Of a stretch of DNA of 52,967 nucleotides, positions 39,688 to 47,871 are shown piece by piece. Position numbers and translations under genes: made by a program. Below the pieces are notes generated by a model, which saw nothing but the letters and a program-made list of their open reading frames with translations, was not told the origin of the DNA and ran no database searches. Origin of the DNA: a virus; the IMG/VR virus record IMGVR_UViG_3300025921_000005, positions 1-52,967 of that record. The stretch is one strand, 5' to 3'. The first letter of the stretch is position 1. Each line of letters starts with the position of its first letter.

Positions 39688-39974
39688 GTCGCTCTCACAA
39701 GCCACCAGAACCCGTCGACTTCTTTGTTACACAGTGGTGGCGCTCGCGCGGCGAGGTCGCATTGACCGGCTTCGTCGAGGACGGGCGCTTCAGCAACTGG
39801 ACGTGTTACCGCGAGCTTGGCGATCGGCCCTTCTCTGGCCGCATCGGATATTCGGCGTTCGCGACGCGTGACGAAGCAAGGGCGGCCATCCGCAAGAAGG
39901 CCGCCGCCGCAGTGAAGACGATGCGCAAGGAATTGGCGCGCATCGAGGCGATCGCCAACGGAGACGCGTCGTGA
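39684..39974 (+). CDS. Hypothetical protein, 96 aa
   Basis: GTG 39684 overlaps the previous stop. An aromatic beta-like part (WWRSRGEVALTGFVEDGRFS) leads into a helical C-terminus (TMRKELARIEAIANGDAS). It shares the FATRDEARAAI turn-helix shape with the 35721-36056 product. No family recognised. Confidence 0.6.
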   Translation: MSRSHKPPEPVDFFVTQWWRSRGEVALTGFVEDGRFSNWTCYRELGDRPFSGRIGYSAFATRDEARAAIRKKAAAAVKTMRKELARIEAIANGDAS

Positions 39975-40150
39975 GCGAATTCATGCAGCTCAAGGCCGAC
40001 CCGCGCCTCGTCGCCGCCCAGGCCCGCCAGCGCGCGAACGAGGCGACCGACTACGTCCGCGACCTCCGCCGCCTTCTCGGCCAGGCGATGCGCGACGAGG
40101 CCGACGCGCAGAAGGTCGCGCGCGAGCTCGAACAGGCGGCTGCGCGATGA
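39971..40150 (+). CDS. Small helical protein, 59 aa
   Basis: GTG 39971 overlaps the previous stop, and the stop overlaps the next ATG. Coiled-coil-like Ala/Arg helices (NEATDYVRDLRRLLGQAMRD). Found by reading, being short. Role unknown. Confidence 0.6.
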   Translation: MSEFMQLKADPRLVAAQARQRANEATDYVRDLRRLLGQAMRDEADAQKVARELEQAAAR

Positions 40151-40326
40151 AACGCCCGCTGAAGGGGCGCGCTAACATCACGCTGGTCGTCGTCGACCAC
40201 GAGTCGCGCATAAAGATCGAGATCGCCGACTGCGATCGTGAGGCGGCCATGCGCGTACTGCGCGCCGGTCGCGAGGAGATGCAGCGCGATCAGAACCGCG
40301 GGTCGGCTCGCAAGGTTCGCCCGTGA
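40147..40326 (+). CDS. Small basic protein, 59 aa
   Basis: ATG 40147 overlaps the previous stop. A beta-like N-terminus (ANITLVVVDHESRIKIEIAD) and a basic end. Found by reading. Role unknown; the overlap chain supports it being real. Confidence 0.6.
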   Translation: MKRPLKGRANITLVVVDHESRIKIEIADCDREAAMRVLRAGREEMQRDQNRGSARKVRP

Positions 40327-40541
40327 CGTTCCTCCTCAACGCGCTCGTCGACAAGTGGAAGCAGCAGGACGCTCTCGGCTTCGCGGCCGACGCGCGCGAC
40401 CTCGCCATCGGGTGCGGCGTGGTCGGCATCTACTCGCTCGCGCTGGCCGGCGCGGCGATCGCCGGGGTGGCCGTGGCGCTTCCGGTTGCGCTCGTCGAGT
40501 GCGTGGGTGAGATGACGGAGTGGCGGGAGCGGGGACGATGA
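40323..40541 (+). CDS. Small membrane protein, 72 aa
   Basis: GTG 40323 overlaps the previous stop. Hydrophobic region AIGCGVVGIYSLALAGAAIA and AGVAVALPVALVECVG give one or two membrane helices after an amphipathic start. It immediately precedes the cytosine methyltransferase gene by a 4-base overlap. Confidence 0.6.
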   Translation: MTFLLNALVDKWKQQDALGFAADARDLAIGCGVVGIYSLALAGAAIAGVAVALPVALVECVGEMTEWRERGR

Positions 40542-41701
40542 TTGGCTCGCTGTTCTCCGGCATCGGCGGCATTGAGATGGGGCTGGAGCTCTGTGGTCTC
40601 GGTCCGGTGCTCTGGCAATGCGACAGTGACCAGCACGCGCGCGCAGTGCTCGCGACGCACTGGCCGTTGGTCTACCGCTACAACGACGTGAGGGAAATCG
40701 ATGAAACCGCCGAGCGCCCCGAGATTATCTGCGGCGGCTTCCCCTGCCAAGACATCAGCCTCGCTGGCAAAGGTGCCGGAATCGACGGCGCGAGGTCCGG
40801 GCTCTGGTCCGAGTACGCTCGCATCGTTCGCGCGCTTCGACCCGCTGTCGTCTTCGTGGAAAACGTCGCAGCTCTTGTTAACCGAGGGCTCGACCGTGTT
40901 CTCGGGGATTTGGCCGCGCTCGGGTTCGATGCGGAATGGGATGTGTTTCGAGCGTCCGATGTCGGCGCGCCCCATCGACGAGAGCGACTCTTCCTGCTGG
41001 CCTACACCGACCGCGAGCGAGTACGGCAGCTCTCAGAACGGAGATCATGGCGTGGGGCGGGAGAACGAGAGGCCGAGCGCGAACACGCCGAGCCTCTTCA
41101 CGATCGCGCGGCGCTGGCCAACGCCGACAGCCTCATGCGCGACGGACGGGGACGCGAACCGCGGCGGGAGCAGATCGGCGGAACTTCTGTTGACGGGAAT
41201 GGCGCGCCACACGGTAGCCCAATGGCCGACACCCTGCGCCGCGGACTCGGGGCGGGCGAGCGGGACGTTTGCGCGAGGCAACCTGATCTTGACGGGCGCA
41301 GCGAAGGCGTGGCCGACGCCAACAGCGCGCGACGCGAAGGGCTGCGGCGCGGAAAACCATCCAGAGCACGGCGGCCCGACCTTGCCGAACTTCGTGCGCG
41401 AGATGTGGCCGACACCAACAGCAACGGACGCGAAAGCATCGGGGGTGGCGGCATACTCGACGGAGAGCGGTCGGCATGCCGGGACGACATTGACCGACGC
41501 CACGGTGCGCACCGTTTCCCGCCTGGTCCCGCCGCGATCGCCGGATGGGATGGTCCTCAACCCGCGGTTCGTCGAGGCGATGATGGGGTTTCCGGACGGT
41601 CACACCGCCTGCGACTTCTCGGCAATTCGGTCGTCCCCCAGCAAGCCGCGCTCGCCTGGCGGACGCTGACGGCGCGCATCGCGAAAGCGAGGGCCGCATG
41701 A
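40538..41701 (+). CDS. dcm: DNA (cytosine-5) methyltransferase, 387 aa
   Basis: Transfers a methyl group from SAM to cytosine in DNA. Motif I is FSGIGGIE, motif IV is GGFPCQDIS with Cys70 as nucleophile, motif VI has Glu108-Asn109-Val110, motif VIII is HRRERLFLL, and motif X is LLGNSVVPQQ near the end. The variable target-recognition region (about 155-330) is unusually Arg- and Glu-rich with repeated ADxN words (ANADS, ADANS, ADTNS). That bias arises because another reading frame overlaps this region. ATG 40538 overlaps the previous stop. With no restriction gene nearby, it probably protects phage DNA against host restriction. Confidence 0.88.
   Translation: MIGSLFSGIGGIEMGLELCGLGPVLWQCDSDQHARAVLATHWPLVYRYNDVREIDETAERPEIICGGFPCQDISLAGKGAGIDGARSGLWSEYARIVRALRPAVVFVENVAALVNRGLDRVLGDLAALGFDAEWDVFRASDVGAPHRRERLFLLAYTDRERVRQLSERRSWRGAGEREAEREHAEPLHDRAALANADSLMRDGRGREPRREQIGGTSVDGNGAPHGSPMADTLRRGLGAGERDVCARQPDLDGRSEGVADANSARREGLRRGKPSRARRPDLAELRARDVADTNSNGRESIGGGGILDGERSACRDDIDRRHGAHRFPPGPAAIAGWDGPQPAVRRGDDGVSGRSHRLRLLGNSVVPQQAALAWRTLTARIAKARAA
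40701..41669 (+). CDS. Candidate gene overprinted on dcm (WPTP-repeat protein), 322 aa
   Basis: Lies entirely inside dcm in another frame. ATG 40701 has GAGGGA about 6 bases upstream. The product carries features that recur in phage and bacterial proteins: SPAKTSAS, SSWKTSQLLL, WPRSGSMRNG, five WPTP elements (WPTPTASEYG, WPTPTASC, WPTPCAAD, WPTPTARDA, WPTPTATDA) and NPRFVEAMMGFPDGHT near the end. By eye, third-codon G/C in 40857-41000 is near 80 percent in this frame and nearer 60 percent in the dcm frame, and from 41000 onward this frame again looks the better-used one. GC-rich DNA holds many open frames, so the motif set and codon bias are the main evidence. Function unknown. Confidence 0.6.
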   Translation: MKPPSAPRLSAAASPAKTSASLAKVPESTARGPGSGPSTLASFARFDPLSSSWKTSQLLLTEGSTVFSGIWPRSGSMRNGMCFERPMSARPIDESDSSCWPTPTASEYGSSQNGDHGVGRENERPSANTPSLFTIARRWPTPTASCATDGDANRGGSRSAELLLTGMARHTVAQWPTPCAADSGRASGTFARGNLILTGAAKAWPTPTARDAKGCGAENHPEHGGPTLPNFVREMWPTPTATDAKASGVAAYSTESGRHAGTTLTDATVRTVSRLVPPRSPDGMVLNPRFVEAMMGFPDGHTACDFSAIRSSPSKPRSPGGR

Positions 41702-42090
41702 CCCGCCACGCCCCCGCCGTACTCGAGGCGTTCGACACCTTCTGCACCATCGTCGATCGCGACAAGTCCATCCCCGTCGATGAGCGCATGAAACACGCCT
41801 TGGCCGAGATCCTCGCGCCCAAGCACGAGTTGCTGCGTCGGCGCGCCGAGACCATCGCGCAACCCATCGCCGAACGTCACGGCGTGACCGTCACGGCGAT
41901 CTTCGGCCCGAGTCGGCGCCGGCACGTCACGGCCGCGCGCGACGCGCTCTGCGCCGAGCTGGTTGGGCGCGAGTGGACGCACACGGACGTCGGGCGCGTG
42001 CTGGGGATTGGGCGCACGTCGGCGATGAGGGCGGCGGTGCGGGGGGTGCGGGCGGAAACGGCGAAGGAAGGGAAGCGGGCACATGGGTAA
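41698..42090 (+). CDS. DnaA domain-IV-like DNA-binding protein, 130 aa
   Basis: ATG 41698 overlaps the dcm stop. The C-terminal part follows DnaA domain IV: IAERHGVTVTAIFGPSRRRH, then AARDALCAELVGREWTHTDV, then GRVLGIGRTSAMRAAVRGVR, matching the helices that in DnaA bind origin boxes. No AAA+ ATPase domain is present. It could bind a phage origin or a repressor site. It lies at the start of the methyltransferase/HNH/loader/helicase group. The N-terminal half is helical and unassigned. Confidence 0.65.
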   Translation: MTRHAPAVLEAFDTFCTIVDRDKSIPVDERMKHALAEILAPKHELLRRRAETIAQPIAERHGVTVTAIFGPSRRRHVTAARDALCAELVGREWTHTDVGRVLGIGRTSAMRAAVRGVRAETAKEGKRAHG

Positions 42091-42622
42091 GACGGTGATT
42101 GAAGACGTTGCGCCGTGTTCTGCGGCCGACTGCAACGGGACCTCCGATGTCTTCTGCAGCGAGTGCGGTGCGCCCGTCTGCGGAGCGTGCTCTCAGCGCG
42201 AAGCGATCGGATGCTGCATCGTCTCGGGCAAGCCCGACGACCGCAAGGAATGGAAGCGGCGCGCGGAGGCTGCGGAGGCGCTCCTCAACGCGCCCGAGAT
42301 CGTCGACTTCGTGCGCGCCGTGCAACTTGAAGCCGCTCACCAGCGCGCCCGTTGGGGCAGCGACCATGACGCCGGAAAGACCGACGCCGACTGGTTCTGG
42401 CTGTTGGGCTACCTCGGTGGCAAGGCGCTGCGCGCCGACGACGGCATCGAGAAGCAGCTCCACAGAATCATCACGGTCGCAGCCGCGGCTTGCAACTGGC
42501 ACGCAGCGAAGCTGGGGCAGACGAACATGCGGCCGGGCATCGATACGCCGAAGGGGCCAGGACCCGACGGCTTCGATATGTCGGTGCGGAAGAACAACGG
42601 AAAGGAGCCGGTGTTCAAGTGA
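42083..42622 (+). CDS. Zinc-finger protein with a conserved phage helical domain, 179 aa
   Basis: ATG 42083 starts 8 bases inside the previous gene. The N-terminus (CSAADCNGTSD, CSECGAPVCGACS, GCCIV) is a B-box-like zinc region. The second part (HQRARWGSDHDAGKTDADWF, WLLGYLGGKAL, RIITVAAAACNWHAAK) is a widespread phage pattern of unknown function. Its Glu/Asp and Trp placing recalls MazG-type folds, but no catalytic claim is made. Confidence 0.7.
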   Translation: MGKTVIEDVAPCSAADCNGTSDVFCSECGAPVCGACSQREAIGCCIVSGKPDDRKEWKRRAEAAEALLNAPEIVDFVRAVQLEAAHQRARWGSDHDAGKTDADWFWLLGYLGGKALRADDGIEKQLHRIITVAAAACNWHAAKLGQTNMRPGIDTPKGPGPDGFDMSVRKNNGKEPVFK

Positions 42623-42804
42623 CATCCAACCTACGCCTCCTCGCCGCAATCGCCCTGCTCCTCGTGTGCGCCGTGTGCGCGGTGTTCGGCAGCGCGTGCC
42701 ACCGCGGGCTCGCGCAGTGGACGGGCGAATGCGTCGCGTTGCTGGCGGGCGCGGGGGTTTCGTTGGCGGGGGCGATTTTCTTGATCAGCAGGGAGAGCGC
42801 GTGA
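42619..42804 (+). CDS. Small membrane protein, 61 aa
   Basis: GTG 42619 overlaps the previous stop. Two hydrophobic segments, LLAAIALLLVCAVCAVFGS and LLAGAGVSLAGAIFLI, fit a hairpin of two membrane helices. Role unknown. Confidence 0.65.
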   Translation: MTSNLRLLAAIALLLVCAVCAVFGSACHRGLAQWTGECVALLAGAGVSLAGAIFLISRESA

Positions 42805-43574
42805 GCTGGGATTTGCGCTGCGCCGACAATGCCGGTCCCGAGGGACTATCTGCGCTGGCGGACAAGAGCGTTGACGTGATCGCGACAGACCCGCCTTACT
42901 CGGACCATGTTCACGCAAAGTCGCGGCGTGGTCTTACCCAAGACAATCGCGCCGGCGCGACCGGAGAAATCAGCGCCCACCGAGAACTCGGGTTCGACGC
43001 GATCACCGTCGACCAGATGGAGGCATGCGCGGATCAGTTCGTTCGGCTTGCCCGTCGCTGGGTGCTCGTTTTCTGCGATATGGAGTCGGCGCATCTCTGG
43101 CGCGGGGCCCTAACGTCGGCAGGTCTCGAATACCTCCGCACCTGCGCATGGCACAAGATCGGCGGCGCACCGCAATTCACGGGCGACCGCCCGGCCGTCT
43201 GGGGAGAGGCGATTGTGTGCGCGCATCAACCAGGCCGAAAGCGTTGGAACGGCGGCGGGAAACAAGGCCTGTACTCGTTCCCAACGGCGATTGACCGCGA
43301 CCGCAGTGGTCTCGATATCCGCATGCACACGACCCAGAAGCCGGTCGCGCTCATGGAGGCGCTCATACTCGACTTCACCGACCCAGGCGAGACGATCCTT
43401 GACGCCTACGCGGGCAGCGGAACGACCGGCGTGGCGGCGATTCGGCTGGGGCGCTCCTTCGTCGGATTCGAGAAGGACGCCGAGATGGCCACCAAAGCGC
43501 GTGCGCGGCTCGCCAGCACGCGAGAGCTGCCAACCGGGTATCACGGCGCCAGAGCGCAAGGGGCGTTGCTGTGA
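42801..43574 (+). CDS. DNA methyltransferase, N6-adenine or N4-cytosine type, 257 aa
   Basis: GTG 42801 overlaps the previous stop. The catalytic motif IV is TDPPYSD (Asp30-Pro31-Pro32-Tyr33) and the SAM-binding motif I is DAYAGSGTT (Asp201-Thr209), so the motif order is that of beta-class enzymes. The region in between (HTTQKPVALMEALILDFT) is typical. It is a short, single-domain, phage-type enzyme. Together with dcm it probably modifies phage DNA to escape restriction. No cognate nuclease is seen, and the target site cannot be told. Confidence 0.85.
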   Translation: MSWDLRCADNAGPEGLSALADKSVDVIATDPPYSDHVHAKSRRGLTQDNRAGATGEISAHRELGFDAITVDQMEACADQFVRLARRWVLVFCDMESAHLWRGALTSAGLEYLRTCAWHKIGGAPQFTGDRPAVWGEAIVCAHQPGRKRWNGGGKQGLYSFPTAIDRDRSGLDIRMHTTQKPVALMEALILDFTDPGETILDAYAGSGTTGVAAIRLGRSFVGFEKDAEMATKARARLASTRELPTGYHGARAQGALL

Positions 43575-43623
43575 GCGCGCTCAGCATCGCCCGCACGGCG
43601 CACTCCGGGAGGGGGACGTAGAG

Positions 43624-44043
43624 ATGGCGCTCAATTACAAGACGCGCTACGAGATTTTGAAGCGCGACCACTACATGTGCCCTTATTGCGGCGGCAGGCC
43701 GCCGGCGGTCGAGCTCCAGGTCGACCACGCCATATCGCGCGCCAACGGTGGCACCGATCATCCAAGCAACCTGATCACCGCGTGCGTTCCATGCAACCAG
43801 GGCAAAAAGGCCGGCAACGTAGCCAGCTGCCGTTTCTGCGTTAGGCCGCTGTGCCGCGGACCGCAAGATCCCAGGGACGCACTGGAATCAGGCTGCGGTT
43901 GCACGTGTCACATGTGCGTTCGCTGCATGTCGGCTCGTTGCCCTGGAGCGCAGCTGGGCGGCATCTGCACTGACCCGGCGACGACCGTTCACGAAGAAGA
44001 GATGTTTCACGACGTCTCGGTCGAAGAGGGGTTCACGTTCTGA
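43624..44043 (+). CDS. HNH endonuclease, 139 aa
   Basis: ATG 43624 follows a GGAGGGGG region. The HNH core is CPYCGG (Cys19, Cys22), QVDHAISRANGGT (Asp34-His35), HPSNLITAC with Asn49 and VPCNQGK (Cys54, Cys57). A second Cys-rich half (CRFCVRPLCRG, CGCTCHMCVRC) may be extra zinc sites or structural. Such enzymes are homing or packaging nucleases. Here, beside a methyltransferase, a loose restriction-modification-like pairing is conceivable but unproven. Confidence 0.8.
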   Translation: MALNYKTRYEILKRDHYMCPYCGGRPPAVELQVDHAISRANGGTDHPSNLITACVPCNQGKKAGNVASCRFCVRPLCRGPQDPRDALESGCGCTCHMCVRCMSARCPGAQLGGICTDPATTVHEEEMFHDVSVEEGFTF

Positions 44044-44672
44044 TGCTCTGCCCGGAATGCTCAAGCCGCATGTCGGTGATCAAGACGATGGTTGTTCCTT
44101 CTCGGACTCTTAGGCTCACGGAGTGCGCGTGTGGGGTGCGCGCCGAAACGGAGGAAAAGGTAATTCGGCGGTTGCCCATGCTACCGGCAACCGTTCGGCA
44201 ACCGCCTGGCAACGGGCCGAACGACGCCGGCAACCATTCGGCGAATGAAAACCAGACTCTCTTTCTGGATCAGATCCGATCTGATCCGGACCCCCTCTCA
44301 GATCTCCGGTTGGATCACTCCCAAGAGGTTGATCGCGCGAAAGATGAGTACGAACAAGACTTTTTGACGTTTTGGGCGGGCATTGAGCCGATTGGTCGCC
44401 GGAAGGGCGACAAGGCTGAGGCGCAGAAGGTGTGGCGAAAAAAGAGGCGCCCGAATTCGGCGATTCTGATCGCCGGTTGGCTTCGGTACCGAATTTCGTG
44501 TGGCGAAGGGTTCACGATGGACGCCGACCGCTGGCTGCGCGGTGACGGGTGGCTGAAGGAATGGGAGGCGGCGCCGGCGTCGAAGCGACACGTCAACGGG
44601 ACCTCTTTCGACTACCCGAAGATGAAGCCGATCCCGCCTGGCGTCGCCCCGCCCCCGAGGCCGCGCCCATGA
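44043..44672 (+). CDS. Putative helicase loader/replication protein with N-terminal zinc ribbon, 209 aa
   Basis: ATG 44043 overlaps the HNH stop. The N-terminal 40 residues (CPECSSRM, CACGVRAE) look like the zinc ribbon of NrdR-type regulators. The C-terminal half (FLTFWAGIEPIGRRKGDKAE, SAILIAGWLRYRISC, DADRWLRGDGWLKEW) follows the shape of phage primosomal initiator/helicase-loader ends. It directly precedes dnaB and overlaps it, as loaders often do. Confidence 0.55.
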   Translation: MLCPECSSRMSVIKTMVVPSRTLRLTECACGVRAETEEKVIRRLPMLPATVRQPPGNGPNDAGNHSANENQTLFLDQIRSDPDPLSDLRLDHSQEVDRAKDEYEQDFLTFWAGIEPIGRRKGDKAEAQKVWRKKRRPNSAILIAGWLRYRISCGEGFTMDADRWLRGDGWLKEWEAAPASKRHVNGTSFDYPKMKPIPPGVAPPPRPRP

Positions 44673-46087
44673 GCGCCCAACTTCACGCGGTCCCCGCCGC
44701 GGCCGCGATCCGCGAGCCCCCCGCATCGAAGGACTCAGAGATGGCCGTACTCGGCGCCGTCCTGCTCTACCCGTACCTCCTGACCGAGCTCGCCGACACG
44801 CGCGTCGACGACTTCATGTTTCCCGTGCACCGCGACGTCCTGGAGGCCATGCGCGCGGTCGAGGCGGTCGACTCGATCACCGTGTTCGACGAGATGGACC
44901 GGCGCGGCGTGGCGAAGCGGCTCGAGGGCGGTATCGCCTACCTTGGCGAGCTCGCGAGCCGCGGCAGCGACATCATGTTCCCGCACCACCTCGGCATCGT
45001 GCACGAGAAGGCGCTGGCCCGCCGGCTGATTCAGACGTGCCTGGAGACCGCGTCCCGCGCGTATGGCGGCGCGCTGGTGTCGGAGATCCTGCCCGACCAT
45101 CGGGCCAACATCGCCGGGCTCGAGCTCGACGGCAAAGAGGGCGGCCCGCTCAGCTTCGGAGAGACCATCGACGCCGCGCTCGACCACATCGAGGCGAAGG
45201 CGACCGACCCGGGACGGTACGCGGTCAGCACGGGCCTGGCCGACTTCGACCACCAGATCGGCGGCCTGCGCGCGGGGAACCTGATCATCGTCGCCGGCCT
45301 GCCGGGGCAGGGTAAGACGTCATGGGCCGAGAACGTCGCGGTGCACAACGGCGCAGCGCAGGTGCCGGTCCTGATCTTCTCACTCGAGATGAAGCGGCAA
45401 GAACTGCTCGAGCGCGCGCTGTCGGCGCAGTCCGGGATCGACGGCCGCAACATTGTCTCGGCGCAGCTCGGGAAGCGCGATTGGGAGCTACTCCACGACG
45501 CCGGAGCCGAGCTCAGAAAGGCGTTCGTGTGGATCGACGACCGGAAGCTCAGCACGTCGCGAATCTGCTCTGAGGCGATGCGCTGGCGCGAGAAGACGCG
45601 ACGGCTCAAGGCGAAGGCCGGCGGCAAGACAGACGACCGCGCGCTCGTGATCGTCGACTACCTCGGGCTGGTGCGCGCCGACCGGCATGGCGAGAACCGC
45701 AATCTCGAGGTTGCGGCGATGAGCGCGGCGTTCAAGGCGCTGGCCGGCGATCTCGACTGCCCGGTGATGGTGCTCTCGCAGTTGAACCGGGCGAGCGCTA
45801 AGGACAAGCGCAAGCCGATCCCGTCTGACCTCCGCGACTCGGGCGCGATCGAGGCGGACGCCGACATGATCGTCTTCCCCTGGCGACCAGAGCCCGAGGA
45901 GGGCGACAAGCGAATCCCGCCCGAGTACGTCGACGCGACCATCATCGTTGCCAAGCATCGTAACGGGCCGATCGGTGAGGTCGACGTGAAGTTCAGACCG
46001 TCCACGACGCAGTTTCTCGATCGCGATCACGACCGCTGGCAACGCGGTCCTAACGACTTTCCGAAACATTTCACCGACGAGGCATGA
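44669..46087 (+). CDS. dnaB: Replicative DNA helicase, DnaB-like, 472 aa
   Basis: Hexameric helicase that unwinds DNA at the replication fork. The N-terminal 170 residues match the DnaB N-domain start (KDSEMAVLGAVLLYPYLLTE). The RecA-like domain carries Walker A (GLPGQGKT, Gly210-Thr217), Glu240 in FSLEMKR and Walker B Asp330 (VIVDYLGLV), with arginine-finger-region sequence LRDSGAIEADADMIV later. The length is that of the family. ATG 44669 overlaps the loader-like gene. It anchors the replication module. Confidence 0.92.
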   Translation: MSAQLHAVPAAAAIREPPASKDSEMAVLGAVLLYPYLLTELADTRVDDFMFPVHRDVLEAMRAVEAVDSITVFDEMDRRGVAKRLEGGIAYLGELASRGSDIMFPHHLGIVHEKALARRLIQTCLETASRAYGGALVSEILPDHRANIAGLELDGKEGGPLSFGETIDAALDHIEAKATDPGRYAVSTGLADFDHQIGGLRAGNLIIVAGLPGQGKTSWAENVAVHNGAAQVPVLIFSLEMKRQELLERALSAQSGIDGRNIVSAQLGKRDWELLHDAGAELRKAFVWIDDRKLSTSRICSEAMRWREKTRRLKAKAGGKTDDRALVIVDYLGLVRADRHGENRNLEVAAMSAAFKALAGDLDCPVMVLSQLNRASAKDKRKPIPSDLRDSGAIEADADMIVFPWRPEPEEGDKRIPPEYVDATIIVAKHRNGPIGEVDVKFRPSTTQFLDRDHDRWQRGPNDFPKHFTDEA

Positions 46088-46091
46088 ACCA

Positions 46092-46301
46092 ATGAACGAT
46101 CACATCACGGCGGAGTTGCGCGGCTTGCTGCGCGGGGCGTTGGCGGCAGCCGAGAAGGCGCGCGAGATGGCGGCCGATACGAAGCGACCGATCGCGCTCA
46201 ACGCGATCGGGAAGGCGGGGATCGCGTTGCTGGCTGCGGTGGCGCGTCTCGACGAAGAGGAGCGCGCGGCGGAGCAGGAAGGAAAGGCGGTGTCACAATG
46301 A
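46092..46301 (+). CDS. Hypothetical helical protein, 69 aa
   Basis: ATG 46092, 4 bases after dnaB's stop. A single amphipathic helix bundle (LLRGALAAAEKAREMAADTK, GIALLAAVARLDEEERAAEQ). Role unknown; position suggests a helicase accessory, not shown. Confidence 0.6.
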   Translation: MNDHITAELRGLLRGALAAAEKAREMAADTKRPIALNAIGKAGIALLAAVARLDEEERAAEQEGKAVSQ

Positions 46302-47071
46302 CGACCCCAACGACACAACCGGCGCAGGCCGGGCGAGAGAAGTGCGCGGCGCCCGAGTGGTGCGGGATGAAAGAGATTGGGCATGACCCGCGAGACAAGG
46401 CTTATTTCTCCGATGAGCGCGACAACATCGGTGTTGTCATTGACGGGCACATCTACTGCTCGCTTGATTGCCCAAGCCGCCTCCCTCCCATCGCCCCGCC
46501 CACCCCGGCCCCGGCGCGAGAGAGACGGGCAGGACAACGGTGGCGTAGTGGCCATACGCCGCCGATCGAGTTCGTCCTCGCCGAACGATTGGTCGACACG
46601 AACCTTGGATATTTACACGGACCAATGGAAACGTGGCTCTCTACCGATGGCCGCCGTTGGTACTTCGGGGAGATTGAACTCAGGGCGCTAACCCTCCTCT
46701 CCGACGCCCCCGCGACGTCCGAACCGGGGCGGGCGTGCGGCGTATGTGACGAGAAGACCGAGGAGCCATACCATTGCGGTGAGCCTGTTGATGAAGCAGC
46801 CCGTCCCGCGCAGGAAGCGACGAAGGCTTCGGTGTGCGTGGGGCTGGATGGCCATGTCTGCTCCGGTCCAGTTCTGCAACGCGCGGTAGGCGCGCACCGC
46901 GGATTTATGTGTGAGAAGTGGATGCTGCGAATCGAAAGCCGAGTTACCGACTTGACTAGGTTTGGGTATCGAACAACCGACATTCTGCGTGACCCGAAGA
47001 TTCCCGAACGCCTTCCCCGTCCTCGCCTGATGCACTCGGCGATGTGGGCTGATGAAGCGAGCGACGTATGA
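46298..47071 (+). CDS. Hypothetical Cys-rich protein, 257 aa
   Basis: ATG 46298 overlaps the previous stop. It has several Cys pairs spread along it (EKCAAPEWCGM, IYCSLDC, CGVCDEKTEEPYHCG) and a C-terminal helical part (PERLPRPRLMHSAMW). Zinc binding is likely. No family recognised. It is part of the post-helicase early group of coupled genes. Confidence 0.55.
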   Translation: MTTPTTQPAQAGREKCAAPEWCGMKEIGHDPRDKAYFSDERDNIGVVIDGHIYCSLDCPSRLPPIAPPTPAPARERRAGQRWRSGHTPPIEFVLAERLVDTNLGYLHGPMETWLSTDGRRWYFGEIELRALTLLSDAPATSEPGRACGVCDEKTEEPYHCGEPVDEAARPAQEATKASVCVGLDGHVCSGPVLQRAVGAHRGFMCEKWMLRIESRVTDLTRFGYRTTDILRDPKIPERLPRPRLMHSAMWADEASDV

Positions 47072-47871
47072 AAACTGCTGCTGAATTCGTAGCTGCGTGC
47101 GGATGGCTGGATACGCCGCAGACCGTGGGCGCAATTGCTGCCCGCGATGCTGAGCACGCGGCTCTTTTTGCCAATGAACTGCAAAGGCACGCCACCGAAT
47201 CCAAGGCCCGCGAGGAGGCGATGCAGGCGACGATTGGGCGGCTCGGCAAGGAGGTGATTGACCTGTCCGAAGAGCGCGACCGCCTCAAGGGCGAGCTGGC
47301 CGAGGCGCGGGACAGGGCGCGGATGATGAGCGAGCTGATTGCGCGCATCGAGTCGTCATACTTCGACTATCGCCATGCGCTCGCCGCCCCGTCGCCGGCC
47401 GAATCGACGCCCAAGATTCGCGACTCGCTCGCCGGGCAGATGCACGAGCCGTTGCGATTCCAGGACCTGGTCCAGCGCGTGGGGCCGTTGCCGACAACGC
47501 AACTGGCGGGAGCGGCCGAATCGACTGGCGTCGTAGGCATGCTCTGTGCGTTCTGCGACGGTCACGGCCGCGTTCCGCCGCTGCATAACTCGACGTGCAA
47601 CCTTTGCCGCGGAACAGGATTGCAACAGCCTGCAGCCCCGCCCGACGACATCCGGGAACGCTTGGAGCGCATCGAGAAGTGGGCCGCGAAGGTAGAAGTG
47701 TTCCTGAAGCATGAGTTCAATCCAGTCGAGCCAGCCGCGCCAGCCGCGCCCCAGGAGCAGGCGGGGCATGCGTTCACGATGGTCGCCAAGCACGAGTACA
47801 ACCGCGAACTCGACGCCTGCCAGTGCGGGCTGAGACGCGACAACCCAATCCACACCGGAGCCAAGCCATGA
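47068..47871 (+). CDS. Coiled-coil protein with a DnaJ-like zinc element, 267 aa
   Basis: ATG 47068 overlaps the previous stop. Residues about 40-95 form a coiled coil (LQRHATESKAREEAMQATIG). CAFCDGHGRV and CNLCRGTG later (near residue 160-180) are two CxxCxGxG repeats, the DnaJ-type zinc pattern, though no J-domain is present. The end holds a Cys pair (ACQCGLR). Function unknown, perhaps a chaperone-like or scaffold factor. Confidence 0.6.
   Translation: MKTAAEFVAACGWLDTPQTVGAIAARDAEHAALFANELQRHATESKAREEAMQATIGRLGKEVIDLSEERDRLKGELAEARDRARMMSELIARIESSYFDYRHALAAPSPAESTPKIRDSLAGQMHEPLRFQDLVQRVGPLPTTQLAGAAESTGVVGMLCAFCDGHGRVPPLHNSTCNLCRGTGLQQPAAPPDDIRERLERIEKWAAKVEVFLKHEFNPVEPAAPAAPQEQAGHAFTMVAKHEYNRELDACQCGLRRDNPIHTGAKP

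Noticed and set aside
43571-43621. 16-codon frame after the methyltransferase
   Set aside because: Too short, and no family or homology signal; the gap before the HNH gene is better read as leader.
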